Assembly: GCF_963678635.1 (NCBI RefSeq)
Contig: NW_026971636.1
Location: 1 to 22,918 of the forward strand
Length of the DNA: 22,918 nucleotides
Reading direction: 5' to 3'
DNA from: Symsagittifera roscoffensis
Taxonomy: Eukaryota > Xenacoelomorpha > Acoela > Convolutidae
Of this stretch, positions 8,927-18,634 are shown piece by piece. The notes beneath the pieces are model-generated. The model had not been told where the DNA came from. It searched no databases and saw nothing but the letters and a program-made list of their open reading frames with translations. Position numbers and translations under genes: made by a program. Within the stretch, counting starts at the first letter, position 1, and each line of letters opens with the position of its first letter.

Positions 8927-9639
8927 ACAAAGTCAACATTTAGTACTTTTAGTAGACACATTTAGCTGACACTTTGTGTATATTTAGTAAACAAAGGGTG
9001 ACGAAATTACATTAAATTTGTTTAGTTAGTTTTTCGGTTACAAATACATGACTCCACTTAGTTCATTAACGACACAAATAAGAAGGCACACGGGAAAACG
9101 TACAAGACACAAAAGAACGTAAGCAAAAGTACAAGTTTGCTCCCTACATACAAAGCATATATAAAAATATGCACCCAACTTTATAAACATAGACAAAAAC
9201 AGTTATAATCAAACAATAATACATGCATACAAACATCCACCAAAACATACCTACAAATAACCCGTGTACAATCACTCAAAAAAGTTGAAACTTATTCTTT
9301 CATGAACTTCTTTATTTCTCGAGTTTTGTGTCTCTCTCTCTCTCTCTCTTCCTCTTTCTTCTCCCTTCTTTTCTCTCTCTCCTCTCTCTCTCTCTCTACT
9401 GATTTCTTCCTTATCTCTCTCTCTCTCTTTCTCTATCTTCTCTTTATCTCTCTCACTCGTTTTATCTAGCTATCGAATCATCTAGGTATCTCGGGAGCAT
9501 TGAAAATAAATACTATGCATTCCATGTACTTACCAGCTTCGGTAGCTTGCAGAAGAAAGAAAAACTCACACTAAGTATTGGTTGAATTTGTTTCACCCTA
9601 CACAAAACAACATTTGGGATTACAAACAAAAAATATTCA
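8927..9639 (+). repeat. Trailer T copy 3 and module C head
   Basis: Full T (8927-9203), S1 tail (9203-9301), TC microsatellite (about 9330-9450) and conserved flank. Essentially identical to 6514-7224 at a constant offset of 2413, rising to 2415 after a one-repeat (TC) expansion in the tract. No gene is visible. Confidence 0.9.
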
Positions 9640-10608
9640 CCTAGAGATCATTATTTATACTCGGATCTTTTTGAGAAAAGTAAATCACTTAGAAAAAGTA
9701 TGGTACAATTTTTCAGATTGAGATCTTTGATATGCATGAGGGTCATTAGATAAATACAGGGACCTACATAGATATCATTAAATAAAATAAGGATCTTTAG
9801 CATTATTTTTTAACATTGGGATCAATTGATTCACATAGGGGAATTCTTGGTAAATTTTGGATCATTAATATTACATCGAGATCACTGTTTAAAGGTAGGG
9901 CTAATTGGTTATGTTTAGGGGTCATTAGGTACACAAAGGGATAATTAGTTTCAACTAACGATCTTTTGTTGAACTTAAAGACAATTCGTTAAGCAAAAGG
10001 ATCATTGGGATTTTCACTGTGATCTTTAGTTATACACAGGGATCATTATTTATACGTAGGGACCATTAGATGTACATATGGATCATTGCTTATACATGAT
10101 TTTACGTGGGATCATTAGTTTTACGTAGAGTTTATAGTTTCTCACCATTGTCAAAAGTTAATTACAGGGATCATAAGCTGTAAGTAGGGATCGTTAGTTG
10201 TTCATGAGGATCAATGGTCATACGTAAACTTTGTTTTTAGAAATAGGATTCATCGGGGATCAGCAATTGTACAGAAGATCATTAGTTATACATAGGGATC
10301 AAGGGTCATATATGGGGATACTAATTAGACATAGATATCATTAGTCATATATCATTTGTATTACATAGGTATCGTTAGTTATGCATAAAGATCTTTGGTT
10401 ATACGCAAGGATCATTAGTTATCCGAACGAATCATTAGGTGTACTTAGGGATCATTCTTTATACATAGGGATCACTAAAGATCTTTAGTTATACATAGGG
10501 ATCTTTGGTTAAATGAGGGGATCATTAGTTAGACAGAGGGCTCATTGTTCATACACTTAAACTATATGTAAGGATTATGTTCGTGCATAGGGTTCTATTG
10601 TTACACAT
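9640..10608 (+). repeat. Sat-A satellite array, module C
   Basis: Near-perfect copy of module B (7225-8195). I noticed single-base differences only, such as ATGGTTTT against ATGATTTT near 10096 and one in GACGAAGTTAC just after the array. Confidence 0.93.
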
Positions 10609-10869
10609 TGGGACAAAGTCAACATTTAGTACTTTTAGTAGACACATTTAGCTGACACTTTGTGTATATTTAGTAAACAAAGGGTGACGAAGTTACATTA
10701 AATTTGTTTAGTTAGTTTTTCTGTTACAAATACATGACTCCACTTAGTTCATTAACGACACAAATAAGAAGGCACACGGGAAAACGTACAAGACACAAAA
10801 GAACGTAAGCAAAAGTACAAGTTTGCTCCCTACATACAAAGCATATATACAAATATGCACCCAACTTTA
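10609..10869 (+). repeat. Trailer T, copy 4
   Basis: Continues past AATAAGAAGG into CACACGGG as copies 1 and 3 do, then departs after CCAACTTTAT into a different segment (S0) instead of the S1 tail. Confidence 0.85.
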
Positions 10870-11104
10870 TATGCATGGACAAAAACATGAGAAGTTTCAC
10901 TAAGACAGTTTTCGATTAAAAAATGATTAATCAAATAGAAAATCAAATTCAACAAGTGCAATTAGTTTGACAGAAAAATCGACGTCTGATTATGGTTACA
11001 CTTCCGAAAATGTTTCGGTGACATCCATCTAATATCAAAATAAAAACAAAAAATATTAAGTTTACCATTGCTCAAACAAGTATAAACATGAGAACAAATA
11101 ACAC
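10870..11104 (+). repeat. Segment S0, inverted partner of 14770-14930
   Basis: About 230 bp of AT-rich DNA between T and S1. Its first 160 bp or so match, in inverted orientation and with clear divergence, the right end of the extra segment at 13876-14946. Shared anchors are ATGCATGGACAAAAACATGA, AACTAATTGCACTTG-like and GTCACCGAAACA strings. Both begin near the same ATGCATGG boundary, so this may be the terminal part of a dispersed repeat. Confidence 0.6.
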
Positions 11105-11660
11105 AGTTTGTACTAACAGACTTATAAATCTATAAAAAAAATCTAGCTTATCTTGTGAAAAGTTATTAGAAGGTTCTGTAACAGTTCGGAATAGAGTTTA
11201 GGTCGAAATTGTGTCTCAAGTTTAATCCATTATAGTCATGTTGCTGAAGTTGCTCCAAAACAGTTATAACAGCTATAAGAAATACCCAGTAAATTGTGAA
11301 GATACCTACGTAAAATATATATTTAGATACACCATACATATTTAAAAGGTATAAATCATTTAGGAAAACATAGACAAAAAGCAATTTAAAAAGTTAAATT
11401 TGTACCTACATGCTTTCATCCTTTTAATATAAACACATCGAACATACATCATACATACAGCAATACACTTACATTCATACGTTTTACACGTCAGTATTTA
11501 AAAAAAAACTAACCTACAGACATTATGTAACGAAAGCTTTCTCGTATACACTGAACCATGTATATCTTGCAAAATTATAATCAAAAAATAATACATGCAT
11601 ACAAACATACACCAAAACAAGCCTACAAAGAACACGTGTACAATCACTCAAAAAAGTTGA
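11105..11660 (+). repeat. Spacer S1, copy 2 (full length)
   Basis: Homologous to 4590-5158. A 72-codon hydrophobic frame on the - strand at 11166-11384 is open here but interrupted by a stop and a frame change in copy 1. Differences between copies are mostly amino-acid changing, so I do not treat it as a gene. Confidence 0.85.
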
Positions 11661-11699
11661 AACTTACTCTATCATGAACTTCTTTATTTATCGAGTTTT

Positions 11700-12042
11700 A
11701 TGCCTCTCACTCTCTTCCTCTTCCTTCTCCCTTCTTTTCTCTCTCTCCTCTCTCTCTCTCTACTGATTTTTTATCTATCTCTCTCTCTATCTCTTTCTCT
11801 ATCTTCTCTTTATCTCTCTCTCTCACTCTCTCTCTCTCTCTCTCTCTCTCTCCCTATCTTCCTCTCTCTCATTCGTTTTATCTAGCTATCGACTTATCTA
11901 GGTATCTCGGGAGCCTTGAAAATAAATACTATGCGTTCCATGTACTTACCAGCATCGGTAGCGTGCAGAAGAAAGAAAAACTCACACTAAGTATTGGCTG
12001 TTTCACCATACACAAAACAACATTTGGGATTACAAAGAATAA
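11700..12042 (+). repeat. TC microsatellite and conserved flank, module D
   Basis: A pyrimidine tract to about 11875, followed by the same flank as in the other modules but more diverged (GCATCGGTAGCGTGCAG). That variant matches the inverted flank at the right end of the window better than modules A-C do. This supports module D as the true partner arm of the giant palindrome. Confidence 0.9.
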
Positions 12043-13160
12043 ACATTCACCTAGGGATCATATTTTGCAGACGGATCTCTTTGAGAAAAGTAGATCACTT
12101 AGAAAATGTATGGTACAATTTTTCAGATTGAGATCTTTGATATGCATGAGGATCATTAGATAAATACAGGGACCTACGTAGATATCATTAAATAAAATAA
12201 GGATCATTAGTATTACTTTTTATTATTGAGATCATTTGATTCAAATAGGGGAATTCTTGGTAAATTTTGGATCATTAATAATACATCGAGATCAATGTTT
12301 GAAGGTAGGCTAATTGGTTATGTTTAGGGGTCATTATGTACAAAAAGGGATCATTAGTTTCAACTAACGATTATTTGTTAAACGTAAAGACAATTCGTTA
12401 AGCAAAAGGATCATTGGGTTTTTCACTGTGACCTTTAGTTATACACAGGGATCATTAGTTATACGTAGTGACCATTAGATGTACATATGGATCATTGCTT
12501 ATACTTAAGCATCTTTGGTTTTACGTGGGGATCATTAGATTTACGTAGAGTTTTTAGTTTCTCCTCGTTGTCAAAAGTTAATCACAGGGATCATAAGCTA
12601 TAAGTAGGGATCGTTAGTTGTTCATGAGGATCAATGGACATACGTAAACTTTGTTAGTTAGAAATAGGATTCATCGGGGATCAGCAATTGTACATAAGAT
12701 CATTAGTTATACATAGGAATCAAGGGTCATATTTGGGGATACTAATTAGACATAGATATCATTAGTCATATATCATTTGTAATACATAAGTATCGTTAGT
12801 TATGCATAAGGATCTTTGGTTATACGCAAGGATCATTAGTTATACGAACGAATCATTAGGCGTTCTTCGGGATCATTCGTTACACATAGGGATCACTAAG
12901 GATCTTTAGTTATACATAGGGAGCTTTGGTTAAATGAGGGGATCATTAGTTAGAACTAGGGCTCATTGTTCATACGTTTTATCTATATGTAGGGATTATA
13001 TTCGTGCATAGGGTTCTATCGTTACACCTTGGGAACATAGGCTATATGTAGGGATCCTTGGATAAATGTATGAAGGGATCCTTAGTTACAAATAGTAAAA
13101 TATTTTCACACATAGGGATCATTCAGTTTTAATATTCTAGATAGGGATCAATCGATATCA
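12043..13160 (+). repeat. Sat-A satellite array, module D (left arm of giant palindrome)
   Basis: Sat-A units in the same order as modules A-C but more diverged. It extends beyond the point where A-C switch to T (after GTTACACCTTGGGAA near 13030) and continues with units not present in A-C. This is probably the complete version of the array. Its inverted partner is 21700-22800. Confidence 0.92.
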
Positions 13161-13373
13161 TCTATTTGTAATGATCTCGCTTTTTGGCAGAAAAAAGTTC
13201 CAAAACGAAATAAAAAACTTCGGGAGAAAAATTTTTGAAATTAAGTTTTTTAGAAAAATTTTTGGCAAAAAAAATATTGGCTAAAAATTTACTCACTGAG
13301 ATTATTTGGTATAGATTGAGATCATAAGTATAAAAACTATAATCATGGATCAAAGGGCATAAACATTTTACAT
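13161..13373 (+). repeat. AT-rich interruption inside Sat-A, left arm
   Basis: About 200 bp of poly-A/poly-T-rich sequence between Sat-A units, mirrored at about 21475-21690 in the right arm. The 63-codon Phe/Lys-rich frame on the - strand reflects base composition. I see no gene. Confidence 0.8.
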
Positions 13374-13410
13374 AGGGATCATTAGGGATAATCTATACCC
13401 AATGATCCCT
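13374..13410. repeat. Hairpin at the inner end of Sat-A, left arm
   Basis: Two Sat-A-like units face each other. AGGGATCATTAGGG (13374-13387) pairs with CCCAATGATCCCT (13398-13410) across a 10-base loop, with one bulged base. It is the only place where Sat-A units of opposite orientation abut in this arm. The same hairpin occurs at 21441-21477 with a changed loop. Confidence 0.88.
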
Positions 13411-13420
13411 GTAAGGAACA

Positions 13421-13431
13421 CCCCCCACCCC
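13421..13431. repeat. C-rich tract next to the hairpin, left arm
   Basis: CCCCCCACCCC, the only such C run in the left arm, ten bases inside the hairpin. In the right arm the complementary run has grown to 12 G (21419-21430) after GGGGTGT. Strand-asymmetric G runs of this kind can stall polymerases; whether this one does is unknown. Confidence 0.8.
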
Positions 13432-13875
13432 GATCCCAGTGTCATATATCTATACTACTAACATCACTCTTGCAAGGTTCTACAAGCTATCCATCATGCT
13501 GCAAGATCTTGCAAAAAGCCTATAATGCTGCAGAATCGTGCAAGTAACCCTCATCTGAAAGAATCTTGATAAAGTAGGGTAGATTTTTCTGAGGTTTATG
13601 AAATTTTAAACTTGAACGTCAACGATTTAACGGTTGTTTCGAGATCCAAGATTGCTTTGCTTGTTTAGTTTTTGCTGAAAAGCCCTAATATGATTCTGAA
13701 AAAAAAAACATTACAATTTGACTCTCTCTTCTTGTTTTAATTTTTAAATTTCTTACATCGAATAATTTTTAAACTAAAACAAATTTTCAATGGTGCGCAT
13801 AATGACCTAAATTAGAAATGAAACAAACTAAAAAGCAGCAAAATATTGGGTATGTTTCAAAGTGGAAGTACAAAC

Positions 13876-14946
13876 AAAGATAAAAATAAAAATTATTTGA
13901 TTTGTTCTTTTCTTTGTTGTTTGTTTACTATCGGGAGTTTCGAATCTTCTGCTGCTTGAGGTTTCTGACAATTTAAAAAAATATATAAAAAATAGATTTT
14001 AAACTGTATTTTCCCACTTTTTCCCAATATTTATATAATATTGATCTTTTGAGCTATAGTATATTAGACTAGAATCAATTACCGCTGATAAATGTAACTG
14101 TCAAACTTTTGTTGCCGAGGGAGAAAAACTTAACCTTAAATCTGAAATATAATTTTTTTTTGTGAAATCAATTATATAAAACGACGTTTTTTGAGAATTG
14201 AAATTGTATAAAACACATCAACTTAATCCAAATTTTTAGAGCTGAAGAACATAAAAAAGTATTGTTCTGATTTTTTTTTATTGTGGAAAAAAAGTACAAA
14301 ACCCAAACAGCTAAATAGGAAGTTTTGAAGTCTACTCAACTGCCACATTGGAGCAGCACAAAACACAAAAGTGACATAAAAGTCTTTCATTTAGACTCCA
14401 ATTATAGCAGAGGTTAGTCCATTCTGGTCATTTTTTTCTTTTTTTTGGGAGAAATTGCCGTTTCTATTTTTCTGTCTTCGGGAGTCTGCTGACTGCACCA
14501 GGGTCTAACTGCTGGACTGGGATTTACCACGAGAGTAACTGGAGGCGAAGTTGGTGACTCAATTGACAAGGCCAACTGTAGCCTTTCAACTTCCCAATTG
14601 TTCCAGAACATTCTAAAACTTTTCACCAGATTCCCTAGATGAACTATTTTATAGGGTTGTATGTCTGTCAGTATAAACTCTGTATTTTTTTAAATGTTTA
14701 TCCTTGTTGGTGTGAACAATTGTAAGCTTGTATTTTTATACGTAGAAATTGACAATTGAATGAGGTCACCGAAACAAATTAAGATATTAACCATAACCAA
14801 AAGTTTTCTGCCAAAGTTTTCTGCCAAATTCATTGCACTTGTTTTCTTTGTTTTTGTAAATTTTTTTCTATCATATTCTTTAAAAACCAGTTTTCGTGAA
14901 TCTTCTCATGTTTTTGTCCATGCATGTAGGATTTTGTGCTTTTGCG
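13876..14946. mobile_element. Possible insertion of about 1.07 kb specific to the left arm
   Basis: The right arm passes without interruption from the equivalent of 13875 to that of 14947 (empty site near 20993-20997). The left arm has an extra 1.07 kb or so here. Its right end resembles S0 (10870-11030) in inverted orientation, which suggests a dispersed repeat. I could not define terminal inverted repeats or a target-site duplication with confidence, and a deletion in the right arm would give the same pattern. No transposase is encoded. Confidence 0.45.
14414..14626 (-). CDS. Short unrecognised ORF, 70 residues, possible exon or gene fragment
   Basis: Lies inside the left-arm-specific segment. 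The sequence over the ORF is noticeably richer in G and C than the surrounding AT-rich DNA. The product begins MKSFRMFWNNWEVERLQLAL, has a Pro/Ser/Thr-rich middle (SPTSPPVTL, NPSPAVRPW) and ends in a run of Lys from a poly-A/T stretch. There is no signal peptide, membrane segment or motif that I recognise. No second copy in the window allows a test of coding constraint. It could be a captured exon, part of a non-autonomous transposon, or chance. I would not assign a function. Confidence 0.2.
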   Translation of the reverse strand: MKSFRMFWNNWEVERLQLALSIESPTSPPVTLVVNPSPAVRPWCSQQTPEDRKIETAISPKKKKKMTRMD

Positions 14947-15178
14947 TATGCATTAACAATCTCGCTTGAACAGCAACTGCTTCAAGGAGAGTGTTAATCC
15001 TCAAGGAGAGAGTTTCCACCGAGTCGGCATTAAAATTTCCGCTGATAAAATTACAAATGTTTTCTTGCTGGCTTTTGAACGAAATTTATTGCAACAATTT
15101 TATGATCTGGAGTGAGCCAATCATCATTATTTGGTTTCAATTGTTGTCTTATGATCACTAGAAAAAATCTCTGACAAT

Positions 15179-15318
15179 TTATTTGAAAAATTCTTGCATT
15201 CATAAGTGGAATCATTCAAAATTTTCACAATTATTTTAAAAACTTTCAAGTAACTTAAAGAAAAACTTGAGTGAAACGGTTAGGAAAAAATTGAAACTAA
15301 TGAAATGCGTGTTTGCAG
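15179..15318. other. Arm-specific indel of about 140 bp
   Basis: Present in the left arm only. The right arm (near 20800) joins CTGACAATT directly to the GCTTCTGTG-like sequence. Whether this is an insertion here or a deletion there cannot be decided from two arms. It has no coding potential. Confidence 0.6.
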
Positions 15319-16402
15319 GCGCTTTGCTTCTGTGTTAAGTACCGAAAACAATTTACAAACTCATGTTAAACGAAATAATATTTAATAATCTAAAAACTAT
15401 TATAATTTGTAATGTAAAAAAATTGAAATAAGGAAAAAATTTTTTTAGAATAAGAAACATAATCTATAGTATAACAAAAGTATCAAAACATAAAATAAAT
15501 TAAATTAAATTAGTATAATAAACTATGATATAAAAATAAAACGATTTAAATGATGTTTTACCAGTCGGTCATATCTGGAAAGTTGGCCTTGTTTTAGGAT
15601 AAAAAGTAAATTTTCAAAAATTCGAATCAATCCTATCATGCTCAAGTTTCTCGCGACAATTGAAAAAACAAAATATATTAGAACAGAAGATTCGAGTAAC
15701 AATTGCGGGAAAGTTGCTGGAAAAAACCAGAGTAAATTTGCAGTTCGCAATTTTACCAGGATAGTTCGGTAAGAGTAGAGTTGTCTTGTTTCTGATAAAG
15801 GACCGGGAGTTCAGAAAAGAATTGCAATTTTTTTTTCAAAAATTGTAAACAGGGGGGTTCATTACAGTAACTATACAATCGATATCGTTGGTTTAGTTAA
15901 AATACGTTAACTAGAGTCCCGAACGGTCGAGTTAATGACTCAGAACAAAAGTTGGAACGCGAAGGTATCCGGCAGTAAAGTCAAAATAAGGTAAGTAACC
16001 TGGCCGAATTATGTAAGGGATCGGAAATAGATAATCTTTAGAACCCAGTAGGTGAACGCCCCATAACAACCTTAAAAAAAGGGAAGAAAGACGCGTGACA
16101 GACAGTTACCAGACATTTCTTTTTTCGAAAGACGGCCCTTGTTGTCTTCGCGTTTTAGGCAGACACAGTTTTTTTATTTGGTTTTTCATTTTTGAATTTT
16201 ATTGGTTTTGAAATAGATTTTATGGTTTACCGGAGAATTGATGCATTTGCAATCACAAAAATGTTTGAAACAAAGTTGCACTTTGGCTTGCATTGGGTTT
16301 AGAAGAAAAGGTAATTTAGGGGAAACTCAGTTAATTTTTGATAAGAAAATTGGGTTTGCAAAATTTTACATGATTTCCGAAGGTGGTACTGGGAGAGTGG
16401 AT

Positions 16403-17925
16403 CAGGTATCTTAACCCTTGCGTCCTGGGATAGTGATTTAAGGGTCACAACACTTGAGTCCTGGAGTAGTGCTTTACGTGTCCCATCAGCTGAGTCCTGG
16501 GATAATGGTTTAAGGGTCCCAACACATGATTCTTGGGATAGTGATTTAAGGGTCCCAACACTTGAGTCCTGGGATATTGGTTTAAGGATCCCAACACTTG
16601 GGTCTTGGGATAACGAATTAAAGGTCCGAACAGCTGACACCTGAGATAGTGGTTTAAGGGACCCAACACTTGAGTCTTGGGATAGTGAATTAGGGGACCC
16701 AACACTTGAGTCCTGGGATAGTGATTTAAGGGTCCCATCAGTTGAGTCCTGGTATAATGATTAAAAGGTTCCAACACTTAGAGTCCTGGGATAATGAATT
16801 AGGGGTCTCAATACCTAAAGTTTTGGGATAGCAAATTAAGTATCCCAACCCCTAAAAGTCCTGGAATAGTGTATTAAGTATCCCACCACTTGAGTCCTGG
16901 GATGGGATAGTGATTTAAGGCCCGAACACTTGAGTCCTGGGATAGTTATTTTAATTGTCCCATCAGTTGAGTCCTGGGATAGTGGTTTAAGTGTCCCAAC
17001 ACTTGAGTCCTGGGATAGTGATTTAAGGGTACCAACACTTGAGTCCCGGGTTAGTGATTTGAGAGTCCCAACACTTGGTTCCTGAGATAGTGATTTGAGG
17101 GTCCCAACACTCGAGTCTTGGGATAATCAATTAGGGGTCCCAACACTTGAGTCCTCGGATAGTGATTTAGGGTCCCAACATTTGTCCTGGGATAATGATT
17201 TAAGGGTCTCAATACCTAGAGTCCTGGGATACTGAATTAGGGGTCCCAATATCTAAAGTCTTAGGATAGCAAGTTAAGTATCCCAACACCTAAAAATCCT
17301 GGAATATTGTATTATGAATCCCACCACTTGAGTCCTGGGATGGTGATTTAACGCCCCAACACTTGAGTCCTGGGATAGTGATTTGAGTGTCCCATCAGTT
17401 GAGTCCTGGGATAGTGGTTTAAGTGTCCCAATACTTGAGTCCTGGGATAGTGATTTAAGGGTACCAACACTTGAGTTCTTGGATAGTGATTTGAGGATCC
17501 CAACACTTGATTCCTGGGATAGTGATTTAAGGGTCCCAACACCTGAGTCCTGGGATAGTGGTTTAAGGGACCCAGCACATGAGTCTTGGGATAGTGAATT
17601 AGGGGTCCCAACACTTGAGTCCTGGGATAGTGATTTAAGGTTCCCAACACTTGTCCTGGGATAGTGAATTAGGGGTCCTAATACCTAAAGTCTTGGGATA
17701 GCAATTTAAGTATCCCAACACCTAAAAGTCCTGGAATAGTGTATTATGTATCCAAACACCACCTGAAGTCCTGGGATAGTGCATTAGGTATCTCAACACC
17801 CGAGGTCCTGGGATAATGAATTAGGTGTCCCAGCACCAAGAAGATTGGGGTAGTAAAACGAGTGTCCCACCACCTAAAAGTCATGGGATAGTGGATTGAG
17901 TATTCCAAAACCTACGACAGGGAAA
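16403..17925 (+). repeat. Sat-B satellite array, left (+) with higher-order structure
   Basis: About 42 tandem units of 36 bp. Variant units recur in the same order. The CTAAAG variant appears near 16815, 17254 and 17686, and the CCACCACTTGAGTCCTGGGATGG variant near 16882 and 17320, giving a higher-order period of about 432-439 bp, or 12 monomers. Because 36 is divisible by three, open frames on both strands encode 12-residue repeats (such as VLGPLNHYPRTQ on -). I regard those as by-products. Confidence 0.93.
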
Positions 17926-18270
17926 ACAATACCAATAAGTGACAATAACTAGCTCCGGGGAACGGGAACAACACACTAAGATTATTAAATTTTGATTCGG
18001 GTTGCGGAATAGATGTTAGACTGAAATTTTTTTAACAAGTGGGATTATTTAAGAGCATTGGGGGTTTTTCTTAAACTTCAATTACCTTTTTACACTAACA
18101 CCTGTACATTTTCAGAATTTTAAATAAACGAAAAACGTAAACACATGCGGAGAACAAGAGTGCCGTTACCGGACAAGAGAGGTGTCGGACTTAAGCAAAA
18201 CCAAAAATCAACGCGAAGGATACAAACACCTACAAACCCCTGAGTAATGAGAAAAAACATTTCAGCTAAC
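17926..18270 (+). other. Leader, second copy
   Basis: Matches 403-752, including GCTCCGGGGAACGGGAACAA and the ACATTTTCAG acceptor-like string. The Sat-B/leader join is at the same base in both copies. The two loci are therefore copies of one earlier junction, or Sat-B is a native part of the element. Confidence 0.6.
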
Positions 18271-18634
18271 ATGGTCAACACCAGAAGCAAAAAAGGGGAG
18301 AAAACGAAGAAAAGCGAACTAATCAAAAAAGAGTATGCCTGTAACGCAGTTTAATCTTGAGACGCCAGAGCAGAGCTTAGATGGAGTGGAACAAAAACGA
18401 CGGAATTGACACCTATCGGCAAGAAACAAAGACAATTGAGTTCTCACCGATAGGAGACGCCGGAGACAATACAGGACGATTCGCAAACGAAGAGAACATC
18501 GTTCACAGAGAAACTTACGGCGATGGTCGGAAAGAAACCAAGAGAGAAAGAAGAGGTGACAAAAACGACCGAAAGAGGCAAAACTTTGGTAAGGTTTCCA
18601 CAATAACCACAGAAGCTGACCAGGGAAAGGACCA
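18271..18634 (+). pseudogene. gag: gag 5' fragment, second copy, cut off by inverted Sat-B
   Basis: Starts MVNTRSKKGEKTKKSELIKK and stops at 18352-18354 after 27 codons, the same length as the copy at 753. The charged region continues in another frame (18381 onward). Homology to copy 1 ends at GGAAAGGACCA (about 18634), which is followed at once by inverted Sat-B. The open frame to 18656 therefore ends in satellite-encoded residues. Everything downstream in gag (coiled coil, capsid, zinc knuckles) is absent here. Relative to copy 1, about 24 bp is missing near 18455. Clearly non-functional. Confidence 0.75.

Larger units (their letters stand above)
5944..10769 (+). repeat. Tandem segmental duplication, period about 2,413 bp
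   Basis: 5944-8356 is repeated as 8357-10769 with only a handful of differences seen by eye. The join at 8356/8357 shows a 3-base overlap (AGG) between the two partner sequences, which suggests joining by microhomology rather than by unequal crossover at a long homology. The near identity marks this as the youngest rearrangement in the window. Confidence 0.92.
13411..16402 (+). repeat. Low-copy segment of the giant palindrome, left arm
   Basis: AT-rich non-satellite DNA matching 19722-21440 in inverted orientation. It aligns well at 13411-13875, 14947-15178 and 15319-16402. Insertions unique to this arm lie at about 13876-14946, 15009-15070, 15179-15318 and a 22-bp piece near 16034-16056. 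It includes two head-to-tail units of about 31 bp near 13478-13545, one with the perfect 12-base palindrome GCAAGATCTTGC (13501-13512). No gene is recognised over this stretch. Confidence 0.88.

Noticed and set aside
11166-11384. Hydrophobic 72-residue ORF in S1 on the - strand
   Set aside because: The homologous S1 copy at about 4660-4880 has a stop and a frame change, and differences in the shared part are mostly amino-acid changing.
5525-13160. CRISPR-like regular repeats in Sat-A and Sat-B
   Set aside because: Units are directly adjacent, diverged and without unique spacers; these are satellites.
15010-15030. ACCGAGTCGGCA resembles part of a CRISPR trans-activating RNA scaffold
   Set aside because: A dozen bases in an AT-rich eukaryote-like region with no cas gene, repeat-spacer array or anti-repeat; chance similarity.
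15523-15750. ORF on - strand with a counterpart at 20393-20599 in the other arm
   Set aside because: About 68 codons are open in both arms, but both begin at TTG, not ATG. By eye only about one of some fourteen codon differences is synonymous, so the frame shows no sign of protein constraint.
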